From the NCBI GenBank assembly GCA_902500995.1, contig CABVSR010000012.1, positions 1 to 64,000 on the forward strand: a stretch of 64,000 bases of DNA, in the 5' to 3' direction. Within the stretch, counting starts at the first letter, position 1. Each line of letters starts with the position of its first letter. The translations under genes and the position numbers were made by a program. The notes beneath the pieces are model-generated. The model had not been told where the DNA came from and ran no database searches. It saw only the letters and a list, made by a program, of their open reading frames with translations. This document shows positions 16,737 to 27,498 of this stretch, piece after piece. The DNA comes from an uncultured Nitrospira sp. Its GTDB lineage: Bacteria > Nitrospirota > Nitrospiria > Nitrospirales > Nitrospiraceae.

Positions 16737-19700
16737 GGCAGTTTCTCCTTGGCAATCTCTTGTCGAAACACGGCACAGGCGGCAACATATTCAGACCGCA
16801 ACTCGGCAAAAATTCGATCGGCTTCGATCAGGTTTTTTTGACCGCCCATCGCCTCAAGCTCTTTGCAGCGGGCGGCCACCGCAAGCGCTCCGAGCTGGGC
16901 ACTGCTCGATTTGAGCCGGTGCGCCACTGTTTGGAGTCTTGTGGGATCGTTCGAGCGGATCGCCTCCTGTAAGGCCTCGACACTGTCTCGTGAATTATCG
17001 AGGTATTTGCGAAGCACCGAAGCCAAAACGTCAGGCCGATTGGGGCGCTGTAAGGCGCGGATGCCGTCGAGCGCTTTAGGATCCATGCTTGGCGCGGCTG
17101 CAGTGCCGTTCGTGGCGGACTCACTGGCAGGTCGGGCTGAATCGCCGTTCGCCTGATCGGCGGGCTTCTGTGCCGTGCCAGGCGCGGAAGTCGGAGCGGG
17201 ATTTCGGCTCAGCCATTTGTGTACGACGGCCTGCAATTGCATTTGGGTGTAGGGTTTCGTGAGATAGTCATCCATCCCGGCTGCAAGACATTGGTCCCGG
17301 TCGCCTTGCATGGCATTGGCGGTGAGGGCGATGATGGGCAGTCTTCCCTGCCCCGCCGTGGCTTCCCGGCGGCGAATTTCCCCGGTCGCCGTCAGCCCGT
17401 CCATTTCGGGCATCTGACAATCCATGAGAACCAGGTCAAAACGGCTGCGCGCGGCCAGCTCCATCGCCTGCCGGCCGTTCTCTGCCATCTCGACCTGGTA
17501 GCCGAGCAGTTCCAGCATGCCGGCGGCGACTTCGCGATTCACCGGGCTATCCTCAGCCACAAGAATTTTGGCCGCAGGGTGTCCTGCCTCACTCGCAGGC
17601 TCGCTGGCGAATGGGAGCGGTTGCGACGGGTTACAGGCAGGCTCGTGCGCAAAGTGCGACTGGGGGAGTTTCTGATACGGACTGTCGGCGGCCATTCCCG
17701 TGCCGAGCGGCTGCAACTCGAATCGCGCCGTGAACGAAAAGGTTGAGCCGCGTCCGGGTTCACTGTCTACGCTGATCGTTCCACCCATCAGGCCCACCAG
17801 TTGTTTGGCGATGGACAGCCCGAGCCCCGTCCCGCCGTATCGTCGCGTGGTCGACCCGTCGGCCTGCGCGAAGGCATCAAAGATACGCAATTTGGCCGCG
17901 GCCGGAATACCGATGCCGGTGTCGGTGACCGAGATGCGAAGCTGCGCATGGGTTGGTGTTCCCTGCACATAGTCTGCGGTGAGCGAGACGCCCCCGGTTT
18001 CAGTGAACTTCATGGCATTGCTCAACAGGTTCATGAGGATCTGGCGGAATCTGACCGGATCACCCTTCAAGTAGCGCGGCACCTGCTCGTCGATGTGCTG
18101 TGTCAGGCGAAGGTTCTTCCGGCGAGCGGCCTCGGTGAACAGCTCAAGTGATTCGTCCAACAGTTCCGACAAGTCGAATCCGACACATTCCAGTTCCAGT
18201 TTGCCCGCCTCGATCTTCGAGAAGTCGAGAATATCGTTGATGATCGCGAGCAGGGTTCTTCCCGAGCGGTGAACGGTCGACGCGAGGTGCCGTTGCCTGT
18301 CGGTCAACGTGCTGTGGAGCAGGAGTTCCGTCGTTCCCAGCACGCCGTTCATGGGCGTGCGGATTTCGTGACTCATGTTGGCAAGAAACTCGCTTTTGGC
18401 TTTGCTGGCCGCTTCCGCGGCTTCTTTGGCCGCGCGAAGTTCCTCCTCGGTCCGTTTGCGGTCGGTGGTATCGATATGGATACCGACCATGCGCGCCGCC
18501 ACACCGTACACGTCCCGGATGAGACTGCCTCTGGACAAGATCCAACGGTACGACCCGTCCCGATGTTGCAGACGATGTTCGAGTTCGAACTGGGAGCGGT
18601 CGCCGTCCAGGCAGGATTGGATGGTCGTATGGACCAGCGATTGGTCTTCCTGATGAATGCGGGATTGCCATTCTTGGAAATCGTTGAGCAGGGTCCCATC
18701 GTCATGGCCGAGCTGGCTTTTCCATTGCGGCGAGAAGTAGACCGAGCCGGTAGTGAGGTTCCAGTCCCAAATGCCGATCTGAGATCCCTGCACCGTCATC
18801 GTAAGGCGGGCTTCACTGGTGCGGAGGGCTTCTTCCGCCTGTTTGCGTTCTGAAATGTCGACGACGAAGGCCGTGAAGGTGTACGTATTTTCCAGCCTGA
18901 TGGGGGTGATGGCGAGCTCGATGGGGAATTCTGTCCCGTCTCGCCGCAGGGCGGTGATCTCGATCCGCTTGTTCAACACCGGCCCGTCACCGGACTTCAG
19001 AAATCGTTCAAGCCCTCGTTGATGGGCTTCGCGATGAGCATGTGGAATGATCGTGTCTGTCATCGTCCGGCCGATCGCCTCCTGGCGCGTCCAACCAAAG
19101 GTCTGTTCCGCCTGGGCGTTCCAGCCGATAATGCGGCCTTGCTCATCCATGCTGATCACGGAGCTGAGGGCCGTGTCGATAATGAGTCTGGTTCGTGCTT
19201 CGCTCTTGCGCAAGGCTCCCTCGGCGTTGAGCCGTTCGACCGCTTCCAGGGCCAGGGAAACCAATGAGGCGATGGCATAACTGAATTGTTGTTCCTCGAG
19301 CAGCCATGGGCGCGGCGCTCCCACATGTTCACTGCAGAGCACGCCGACGAGTTTGCCTTTGAAGCGAATCGGAGTATCGAGCATGGCTCTGATCCCCAGC
19401 GGGATCAGGTAGGCGTCAGTAAACTCGGAGGTGCGAGAGTCGGTCCGCGCATCGGACGCATCAATCACGCGCTCCGTGAGGAGCTCCCGGAAATAGGTGG
19501 GAAATTGTTTCGCCAGGAGTTCGATGCCGGAGGAATGGCCTGCGGCGGAGCTGTCATAGAGATCCTTGCACAGGATGGCGCTGTGATCGTCCCGCAGAAG
19601 CCAGATGCTGCATCGTTGCACTCCCAGAGCCGCCGCGGTGACGCGGGTAATTTCCTGCAACGCCGGTTCGAGCATGCCGCTTTGAATCAGGCTGTTGCTG

Positions 19701-20365
19701 GTCAGGCCGAACAGCGCGGCCTGATGGTTCCGCAACACACCTTCGGTATGGCGGCGAACATCCTCGGCCTGTTTGCGCTCCGAGATGTCCCGGAAGACCA
19801 GTACGGCTCCGCCGGCTTGCCCGTCGCGTTCGATCGGAGCCAGCACGCAGGAGACGGGAAACGAACGGCCGGTGATGGAGGTGAGCACGCCGTCATCGGT
19901 TCTGAACGAGTGTCCACTGGCGGTTTCGTCCAGCAGCATCTGAGTGAAGATCGGCTCCGTGAGATTCGCGCCATAGGAGAGGGAAATCAAGTCGGGCAGG
20001 CGCCGTCCTACGACGGCTGTCTCCTCCAGCCCCCACAGGCGCTGCCCTTCAGGGTTGAGCAGCACAATGTCCCAATTCCGATCCACCACGCAGAGCCCAT
20101 CGCCCATGGAACGGAGCACGGTGTGGAGTTTATCCCGTTCCTCGGTTAACTGGCTTTCGGAGGTGCGACGGAGCTGCTCATTGAGTTCCTGCATTTCGCT
20201 GGCGGAGAGGGCAATGGAGCGTTCGAGCAGTTCCCGCCCCTGATCGGATTCGGTGTAGCTGCGGCTGACCCGCTCCAGCAGGTGCTGCCAGGCTTCCAGA
20301 GAGGCCGGCGCTGCGGCGCTTTCCAGTCCCAGCCGCTTGAGTTGTCGTATGAGCAGCGGATGCAT
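16733..20365 (-). CDS. Multi-sensor hybrid histidine kinase (PAS-GAF-PAS-PAS-HisKA-HATPase-REC-HPt)
   Basis: 1210 residues, cytoplasmic. Order: coiled coil (about 25-80), PAS (80-200, closing VFRDISERKQAE), GAF (215-375), PAS (385-505, closing VVDISERKQAE), PAS with PAC (510-635), HisKA (about 655-720, [13 protein letters not shown]), HATPase_c (765-880, DTGIGIP, GGTGLGLSIAKQL), receiver (925-1045, LMDCQMPEMDG, Lys in LTKPY) and C-terminal HPt (1110-1205, His in [12 protein letters not shown]). It therefore contains a complete His-Asp-His phosphorelay and would pass phosphate to a separate receiver. The FIST gene lies four bases upstream and the receiver-kinase overlaps its end. The ligands are unknown. 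Confidence 0.95.
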   Translation of the reverse strand: MHPLLIRQLKRLGLESAAAPASLEAWQHLLERVSRSYTESDQGRELLERSIALSASEMQELNEQLRRTSESQLTEERDKLHTVLRSMGDGLCVVDRNWDIVLLNPEGQRLWGLEETAVVGRRLPDLISLSYGANLTEPIFTQMLLDETASGHSFRTDDGVLTSITGRSFPVSCVLAPIERDGQAGGAVLVFRDISERKQAEDVRRHTEGVLRNHQAALFGLTSNSLIQSGMLEPALQEITRVTAAALGVQRCSIWLLRDDHSAILCKDLYDSSAAGHSSGIELLAKQFPTYFRELLTERVIDASDARTDSRTSEFTDAYLIPLGIRAMLDTPIRFKGKLVGVLCSEHVGAPRPWLLEEQQFSYAIASLVSLALEAVERLNAEGALRKSEARTRLIIDTALSSVISMDEQGRIIGWNAQAEQTFGWTRQEAIGRTMTDTIIPHAHREAHQRGLERFLKSGDGPVLNKRIEITALRRDGTEFPIELAITPIRLENTYTFTAFVVDISERKQAEEALRTSEARLTMTVQGSQIGIWDWNLTTGSVYFSPQWKSQLGHDDGTLLNDFQEWQSRIHQEDQSLVHTTIQSCLDGDRSQFELEHRLQHRDGSYRWILSRGSLIRDVYGVAARMVGIHIDTTDRKRTEEELRAAKEAAEAASKAKSEFLANMSHEIRTPMNGVLGTTELLLHSTLTDRQRHLASTVHRSGRTLLAIINDILDFSKIEAGKLELECVGFDLSELLDESLELFTEAARRKNLRLTQHIDEQVPRYLKGDPVRFRQILMNLLSNAMKFTETGGVSLTADYVQGTPTHAQLRISVTDTGIGIPAAAKLRIFDAFAQADGSTTRRYGGTGLGLSIAKQLVGLMGGTISVDSEPGRGSTFSFTARFELQPLGTGMAADSPYQKLPQSHFAHEPACNPSQPLPFASEPASEAGHPAAKILVAEDSPVNREVAAGMLELLGYQVEMAENGRQAMELAARSRFDLVLMDCQMPEMDGLTATGEIRRREATAGQGRLPIIALTANAMQGDRDQCLAAGMDDYLTKPYTQMQLQAVVHKWLSRNPAPTSAPGTAQKPADQANGDSARPASESATNGTAAAPSMDPKALDGIRALQRPNRPDVLASVLRKYLDNSRDSVEALQEAIRSNDPTRLQTVAHRLKSSSAQLGALAVAARCKELEAMGGQKNLIEADRIFAELRSEYVAACAVFRQEIAKEKLP

Positions 20366-20369
20366 CGCG

Positions 20370-21518
20370 TTACGATTCGGTAATCGTGGTCAAGGTCATA
20401 GTTTGGTTGTGAAGATCGCAGGCGCCGCTGGCATAGGGGGAGATTTCACCGTAGGAATAAAATCCGACTTGGCGGCTTCCCTGAGGCAGAATGTCCAACG
20501 TGGCCTCAACTTCTTCTTCCGTCCGCTCCCCGAGCACCAGGCGCCGGCCGACGCAACTGATGGCGATCGTAAGGGTGGGAGAGGGATGGCCTCCACGTTC
20601 CTGGCTGTCGGTGGTGAGGGTGGCCGCTTCCGAAGCGCCTTGAATTAAGCGGTCGAAGTTGGCGCGCATCAATTGAGCGAGGACGCCTTCGGGCAGATCC
20701 CCCGCGAACGTCATGGATTGAGCGCCTTCATCGACGGCCAGGATCGTGCGAACCAGGACCTTCCCGTCCGTATTCGAGGTTCTGATCGCGAGGGGAAAGA
20801 GCAGTCCCGTCGCAGGGAGACCGGCGGCGCGATCCCCGAGATACTCTTTGTACAGTTGCAGCGCCGGGCGGCCGTCCAGTTCGTAGAGAATGTTGCCCTC
20901 GGATTTCGTCACCCGCCGCTCAGGGCCGAACTTGTCCCAGCCGCCTTTCGATCCGTGGCCCAATCGGACATGGTCGCCGTAGAAGCCGATGGCGGTCACA
21001 TATCCGCTCTGGGGCGCCCGGTCTTTGATGACCCATGTCCGCTTGAAAGCGGTTCCGTCACCGGCCAGTCCGCCGGTCACGACGACGGCGCCACCCAGGG
21101 TATCGTTCAGTCCCTTCACGAGTTCGCTGCCGTTGACGTTCAGGCCATCAGACAGGACTAACAGGCCTCGCAGTTGAGGCTGTTGCAGACTGGCGGCGAT
21201 GGCGCATCCTGCAGCATACGAATCTTTGGGCGTCCGAACCGCGGCGTGGGTAGTGAGGAGGCGTGTTTTCTCAAAGCGCACCGCGGCCACAACCAGACTA
21301 TCGTCCGATATTTCCGCACCGTGAATTTCTCCCGAGGTGGAGCAGCCCATCACATGGCTGCGAGGGCAGGCCGCCGTGACCTGGCTGATGAGGCCCGGGC
21401 GGTCGATCAAGCCTGAGGCGCCGAACAGCAACAGGAAGCTGGTCTCGGAGTCTAAGGCGGCCAGTTCAGCGGGAACTTCTGACTGGGCGGGTGTAAGACG
21501 CATGGTTGCGATCTGCAT
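20370..21518 (-). CDS. FIST N/C domain sensory protein
   Basis: 382 residues matching the two-part FIST architecture: FIST_N about 25-225 (HVMGCSTSGEIHG, VLSDGLNVNGSELVKGLND, VVTGGLAGDGTAFKRTWVI) and FIST_C about 230-365 (NILYELDGRPALQLYKEYLG, ending VGFYSYGEISP). FIST domains are predicted small-molecule (possibly amino-acid) sensors that partner with kinases or chemoreceptors. Here the gene is sandwiched, with 4-base gaps, between two histidine kinase genes, so it is probably their sensory partner. No signal peptide is visible, so it is probably cytoplasmic. Confidence 0.9.
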   Translation of the reverse strand: MQIATMRLTPAQSEVPAELAALDSETSFLLLFGASGLIDRPGLISQVTAACPRSHVMGCSTSGEIHGAEISDDSLVVAAVRFEKTRLLTTHAAVRTPKDSYAAGCAIAASLQQPQLRGLLVLSDGLNVNGSELVKGLNDTLGGAVVVTGGLAGDGTAFKRTWVIKDRAPQSGYVTAIGFYGDHVRLGHGSKGGWDKFGPERRVTKSEGNILYELDGRPALQLYKEYLGDRAAGLPATGLLFPLAIRTSNTDGKVLVRTILAVDEGAQSMTFAGDLPEGVLAQLMRANFDRLIQGASEAATLTTDSQERGGHPSPTLTIAISCVGRRLVLGERTEEEVEATLDILPQGSRQVGFYSYGEISPYASGACDLHNQTMTLTTITES

Positions 21519-21522
21519 GGGG

Positions 21523-23262
<1,740 letters not shown>

Positions 23263-23442
23263 GGAATCTCAATGAGTTGCGAGAGCGGTCCTGTTGCCGT
23301 CCAGCGGACCTGTCAGTCCTGGCAGGTCTGTATCGGCACAAAGCCGGCCTAACTGAAGGCAATAGTGGGCAAAAGGAGGAAGCGGATTGCGCCGCCGGCG
23401 GGAAGGGGCGCGGAAGTCCTGTCGCTTAGCTGCGTTGTGGGA

Positions 23443-24144
23443 TCAGTGGTGGTGATGGCGGCACTCGGGGCCATGGACATGGGCCGGTGGCGCCTGGGGC
23501 GGTGGAGTCAGTTGGCCGGGGAGCACAATTCTACCGGCTTCGTGCTGCTTGGTCAGATGTTCGGCAATCTCGGGATGGAAGGTTTTGACATAGCCGATCA
23601 TGCCGAGGAGAAACCGGCGTGATTGAAATCCCTGCCCGGAAAATACCGTCAGGATCGCCAACGCCCGATCGAGAATTTCAGGGGCCGAGCCGGCGTCGGC
23701 GATCTGTTCAGGTTGTTGTTTGACGAAGGTGTCATATTCTTTCTTCAGCCGTTCTGCAAAGACCGGCATCGGGGCGGCCGGCACATGGAGAGGGCTGAGG
23801 GTGCGGCGCAACGCCTGGATGGCGGCAAACACTTCCGCATCCTGGCCGTCCCGGCGGTCATGGAAGTAACCGAAAGTCACCACTTCGATCAGGTTGAACA
23901 ACGCGGCCGCTTTTTCGCCTCCGGCCACGCTGATCTGCCGATAGAGTTCCCGGCGAACCGGCGCGAATTGTTCGCCGAGGCGCTTTTGCTGGTAATCGCT
24001 TCCCGCATCGAGATACTGGCAGTCAGGAGGACAAGCGATCCGTGTCAGGCGATGCTCCCCGCAACATTGGCTGCAGATCAGCCCGGTGAGGGCGGGACAG
24101 GAGCGTTTCCCTTTGCGCTGGTGACAATAGACACAGTGGCTCAT
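23443..24144 (-). CDS. Cys-rich N-terminus/His-rich C-terminus protein, unknown function
   Basis: 233 residues. Residues 1-45 hold eight Cys in zinc-binding-like spacing (CVYC, SC, CSQCC, CPPDC). The middle (45-205) is predicted helical with no enzyme motif. The C-terminus is Pro-rich and ends HVHGPECRHHHH, a probable metal-chelating tail. Its ATG overlaps the stop of the NHL-like gene by four bases, so the two are co-expressed. The family is not recognised; metal handling is only a guess from composition. Confidence 0.72.
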   Translation of the reverse strand: MSHCVYCHQRKGKRSCPALTGLICSQCCGEHRLTRIACPPDCQYLDAGSDYQQKRLGEQFAPVRRELYRQISVAGGEKAAALFNLIEVVTFGYFHDRRDGQDAEVFAAIQALRRTLSPLHVPAAPMPVFAERLKKEYDTFVKQQPEQIADAGSAPEILDRALAILTVFSGQGFQSRRFLLGMIGYVKTFHPEIAEHLTKQHEAGRIVLPGQLTPPPQAPPAHVHGPECRHHHH

Positions 24145-25172
24145 TTGCGGGGCGATCCTTCCTTGTCGGACTTTTTGGGTTCAACGAATCCGTAATCTGC
24201 CAGCGTGCGTTTGGTGCGGTCGCCGGTGGCCACGGTGGGCGATTCGAGGCCGTTGACTTCAGCGGCGTTGGAATTCTGATAGGGCACGAGAATCAAGTGG
24301 TTCACACGGTCAATGCCGAGATCGGACGGCCCGGGCAAATATTCCGCGATGACCTGAAATTTATTGTTCGGCAGCATCCGCCAGATCTTGCCCTTCGTCG
24401 CGTCGGACACATAGAGGCTCCCCCAGCGGTCGAAATCGACCCCGCTGAGGTTTTGAAACCGTCCCGTAAAAAATCCATTCGAGGCCAGTTCCGTGAGCGT
24501 CCCTTCGGGAGTGACGTCAAAGATCTTGCCGGAATCATAACTGACGACGGCCAGATGCCCGGTCTTAGGGTTCACGGCCACGCCGGATGGCCCTGCCAAG
24601 TGAGGGCCTGACAGGTAGAGCGTGAGGGTCGGCGTCGCGGTGAGATCGAGCCGGTAAATCGCATTGCCCCCCTGATCGGCAAGATACAGATGGCCTTGGC
24701 CGTCGCCCGCCACGTCGACGAGTGACTGGGAGATTTTTCCGTCGGCAGGGCGGGGGAGCACGAACGACGCGAGCGGTTTGCCGCTTGTCTTATCGAAAGC
24801 GCGCAGGGTATCGACATCCGTGACATACAGGACTTCATCGACGATGGCCATGCCCTTGGGGGCGTGGAGGGTGACGTCCCCGTGGCCGCCTTCAATGAAC
24901 TTGAACGCGGTAATGCGCCCGTCGTCGCTGAGCTTCGTGATGAATCCGTTGTTATCCCGGGCGTTGCTGTCCCCGTTGATATTCGAAATGAAATAGGACC
25001 TCGATGGAGGATCGGCCAGGAAGCTGTGGGGCGATTCCAATCCGCTGACTTGTAGGGCCCAAGCCCAGGGTGAGGCGAGCACCAGCCACAAGAGAGCCGC
25101 AAGCGCCAGTCCGAGAGTGCGACGGCGCTTCCGCCGTTCGGGAATGAGAGAAAAGATGGTTGTGGAACTCAT
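24141..25172 (-). CDS. Secreted/anchored NHL-repeat beta-propeller protein
   Basis: 343 residues. A basic N-terminus and hydrophobic helix (LGLALAALLWLVLASPWAWA) act as signal peptide or anchor. The rest shows repeated propeller blades with motifs such as APKGMAIVDEVLYVTDV, GQGHLYLADQGGNAIYRLD, GPSGVAVNPKTGHLAVVSYDSGKIF and GVDFDRWGSLYVSDATKGKIWRM. These resemble NHL/SMP-30-like six-bladed propellers. Its role in the periplasm is unknown. It is cotranscribed with the Cys/His-rich gene downstream. Confidence 0.82.
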   Translation of the reverse strand: MSSTTIFSLIPERRKRRRTLGLALAALLWLVLASPWAWALQVSGLESPHSFLADPPSRSYFISNINGDSNARDNNGFITKLSDDGRITAFKFIEGGHGDVTLHAPKGMAIVDEVLYVTDVDTLRAFDKTSGKPLASFVLPRPADGKISQSLVDVAGDGQGHLYLADQGGNAIYRLDLTATPTLTLYLSGPHLAGPSGVAVNPKTGHLAVVSYDSGKIFDVTPEGTLTELASNGFFTGRFQNLSGVDFDRWGSLYVSDATKGKIWRMLPNNKFQVIAEYLPGPSDLGIDRVNHLILVPYQNSNAAEVNGLESPTVATGDRTKRTLADYGFVEPKKSDKEGSPRK

Positions 25173-25371
25173 GAACGAAGGTGCCGCACAGAAGATGGTG
25201 TTGGTGCATCGTAGCCAAGGGTCTCGGAGACTGTCAAGGAAGCAGCGGAATCAGGGGCGCGAGACAGGGCGACGAGCCGGATATGCAGGCCGCCGGAGCA
25301 TCCCGCGAAGGACCTTGTTGATTCAAGGTTGATTCGAGCCTTCGCGGCACTGTGCCGCGCCTCGCCGAGCG

Positions 25372-25401
25372 TTGACTTGATGAAAAATTGCCTGCTATGG
25401 T
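25372..25401 (+). promoter_or_regulatory. Candidate sigma-70 promoter of folD
   Basis: TTGACT (25372-25377), an 18-base spacer, and TATGGT (25396-25401), 42 bases before the folD GTG. It lies in the 270-base divergent region between the propeller gene and folD. Confidence 0.55.
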
Positions 25402-25442
25402 GCCGACACTTTTTGCTTCTCTTCAAGGCCAGGGAGGATATT

Positions 25443-26303
25443 GTGGCTGCACGGATTATTGATGGAAAGGCATTGGCACAGCAGGTCCGGGAAGGGCTGG
25501 CTGTGGAGTCGGCTGCGGTGCTCGCCAAAACAGGCACCAAACCGGGACTGGCGACCATTTTAGTGGGGGACGATCCTGCCTCGCACGTCTACGTCAAAAA
25601 TAAACAAAAGGCCTGCGAACTGGCAGGCATCTACGTTGACGATCACAAGCTGCCGGCCAGTACGACGCAGGCCGAGCTGCTGGCGTTGATCGAAAAGAAA
25701 AATGCCGACCCGAAGATTCACGGCATTTTGGTCCAGCTGCCGCTGCCCAAGCACATCGAGAGCCGTGTCGTCCTGGAAGCGGTGTCGCCGAACAAGGATG
25801 CCGACGGGTTTCACCCCTACAATTTCGGCCGGCTGGTCGAGGGCAATCCGGTCTTCGAAGCCTGTACGCCGAAGGGGGTCATCAAGATGATCGAATCGGC
25901 CGGCGTCTCCATCGAAGGCAAACGCGCCGTGGTGGTCGGGCGTAGCAATATCGTGGGCAAACCGCTGGCGTTGATGTTGCTCCAGCGCAATGCCACCGTC
26001 ACGATCTGCCACTCAAAGACGAAGGATCTTGCCGCGGTCTGCCGGGAGGCCGATATCCTGCTGGTGGCGATCGGGAAGGCGAAGTTCGTGACCGCCGATA
26101 TGGTGCGGGACGGCGCCGTCGTGATCGACGTGGGCACCAACAAGGGGCCGGACGGCAAGCTCTGCGGCGATGTCGATTATGAACCGGTGAGCCAAAAGGC
26201 CGGGTGGATCAGTCCCGTGCCGGGCGGGGTCGGGCCGATGACGATTGCGATGTTACTCGACAATACCGTTGAATCTGCTAAGAGAATGGCAGGGATGAAA
26301 TAG
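25443..26303 (+). CDS. folD: Bifunctional methylene-THF dehydrogenase/methenyl-THF cyclohydrolase
   Basis: Interconverts 5,10-methylene-, methenyl- and 10-formyl-THF using NADP. 286 residues from the GTG at 25443, which has AGGGAGGA upstream. The longer in-frame reading would add 38 foreign residues. The catalytic Lys lies in YVKNKQKACE, with the signatures GILVQLPLPKHI and PCTPKGV-like ACTPKGVIKMIE, and the NADP motif VVVGRSNIVGKPLA. The C-terminus VPGGVGPMTIAMLLDNT is typical. First of three one-carbon genes. Confidence 0.97.
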   Translation: MAARIIDGKALAQQVREGLAVESAAVLAKTGTKPGLATILVGDDPASHVYVKNKQKACELAGIYVDDHKLPASTTQAELLALIEKKNADPKIHGILVQLPLPKHIESRVVLEAVSPNKDADGFHPYNFGRLVEGNPVFEACTPKGVIKMIESAGVSIEGKRAVVVGRSNIVGKPLALMLLQRNATVTICHSKTKDLAAVCREADILLVAIGKAKFVTADMVRDGAVVIDVGTNKGPDGKLCGDVDYEPVSQKAGWISPVPGGVGPMTIAMLLDNTVESAKRMAGMK

Positions 26304-26607
26304 GGGCGACCGGGACAACCCCGTTGCTCGCAGACCGCGCACGATCAGAATGTGCTCGATCGATGCGCGCAGGCGGGATGTCCCGCCCGCCCTATTTCCG
26401 GTAAGGTGGAGAAGGGCGGGAAGAAAAGCTGGCAGACAATCAAGCATCAGGGATGAAGTAGTCGCGGTCAGGCCACCGACTCCTCCTGCTCGCGCGACGC
26501 GCGGCCTCGGAAGGCCCTCGTCGGACGCGCGCAATGAGGAATCAATGCCCCGTCCGCTCCGACAAGGGCAGGGGGCAGAACAGGTTCGAAATGGATAGGA
26601 GACTCGT
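26304..26607. repeat. Intergenic region with palindromic, possibly dispersed repeat sequence
   Basis: This ~300-base gap between folD and metF contains several inverted repeats: GGCGGGA-TG-TCCCGCC and a GGCC-TCGGAA-GGCC core at about 26503-26514 flanked by CGCGCG-rich partial arms. No ORF is convincing. The texture resembles REP-like or decayed repeat DNA rather than a promoter region, but repetition elsewhere in the genome cannot be seen from one window. Confidence 0.4.
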
Positions 26608-27498
26608 ATGAGCCGGGAGCCACGGCGACTCAAGGATGTATTGGCGCAGGGGCAGTTTGCCGTCACGGTGGAATATAACCCGCCCAAGGGCACGAACCTC
26701 ACCCATGTGGTCGAGAGCGCGAAGTCGCTGGTCGGCCGGGTCCATGGAGTCAATGTCACCGACAATACCGCGGCGATCGTGCGGGCCGGCTCACTGCCGG
26801 TCTGCCGCGTCTTGTATGAACTGGGCCATGATCCGGTCATGCAGTTGACCTGCCGGGACCGCAATCGCATCGCGATGCAGTCGGATCTCATGGGGGCGCA
26901 CATCCTCGGCATTCGCAACATCCTGTGTCTGACCGGTGACTACCCCACTGTGGGTGACCACAAGGACGCAAAGCCGGTGTATGACCTGGATTCCGTGCAA
27001 GTCATGCAGTTGGTGACCGGCTTGAATAACGGCAAGGACTATGCGGGCAACAAGTTGGATGGTCCTACCGATTTTACGATCGGCGGCGCGGTCACGCCGG
27101 AAGCCGACCCGCTTGGGCCGATGCTGGTGAAATTCGAGGTCAAGGTGCGAGCCGGCGCCGAGTTTTTCCAAACCCAGGCGATCTACCAGCCGGAGCAGTT
27201 CAAGAAATTCATGGAGGCCGTGCGCCCCTTCAAGGTGAAGGTGCTCGCGGGCATCCTCTTGTTGCGCAATGCCAAGATGGCTGAATTCATGAACGCCAAC
27301 ATCCCCGGCGTCTGCGTCCCCCAGGACATGATCGACGAAATGCGCGCCGCCGGCGATAAGCGGGCGCTGGACGCAGGCGTGGAGATCGCGGTGCGGACGA
27401 TCAAGGCGGTGCGGCCCTACTGCGACGGGGTGCACATCATGGCCATCAAATCCACGGAACGGCTGCCCGAAATTCTGACGAAAGCCGAGCTCGGCTGA
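26608..27498 (+). CDS. metF: Methylenetetrahydrofolate reductase
   Basis: Reduces 5,10-methylene-THF to 5-methyl-THF, supplying methionine synthesis. It is a 296-residue TIM-barrel flavoenzyme with VTVEYNPPKGTN near the start, LTCRDRNRIAMQSDL, ILCLTGDYP, FTIGGAVTPEADP, FFQTQAIYQPEQF and GVHIMAIKSTERLPEIL. ATG follows AGGAGA. The stop overlaps the panB ATG by one base. It lacks the fused C-terminal Cys domain found in some MTHFRs; a stand-alone copy of that domain lies at 39297-39545. Confidence 0.93.
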   Translation: MSREPRRLKDVLAQGQFAVTVEYNPPKGTNLTHVVESAKSLVGRVHGVNVTDNTAAIVRAGSLPVCRVLYELGHDPVMQLTCRDRNRIAMQSDLMGAHILGIRNILCLTGDYPTVGDHKDAKPVYDLDSVQVMQLVTGLNNGKDYAGNKLDGPTDFTIGGAVTPEADPLGPMLVKFEVKVRAGAEFFQTQAIYQPEQFKKFMEAVRPFKVKVLAGILLLRNAKMAEFMNANIPGVCVPQDMIDEMRAAGDKRALDAGVEIAVRTIKAVRPYCDGVHIMAIKSTERLPEILTKAELG

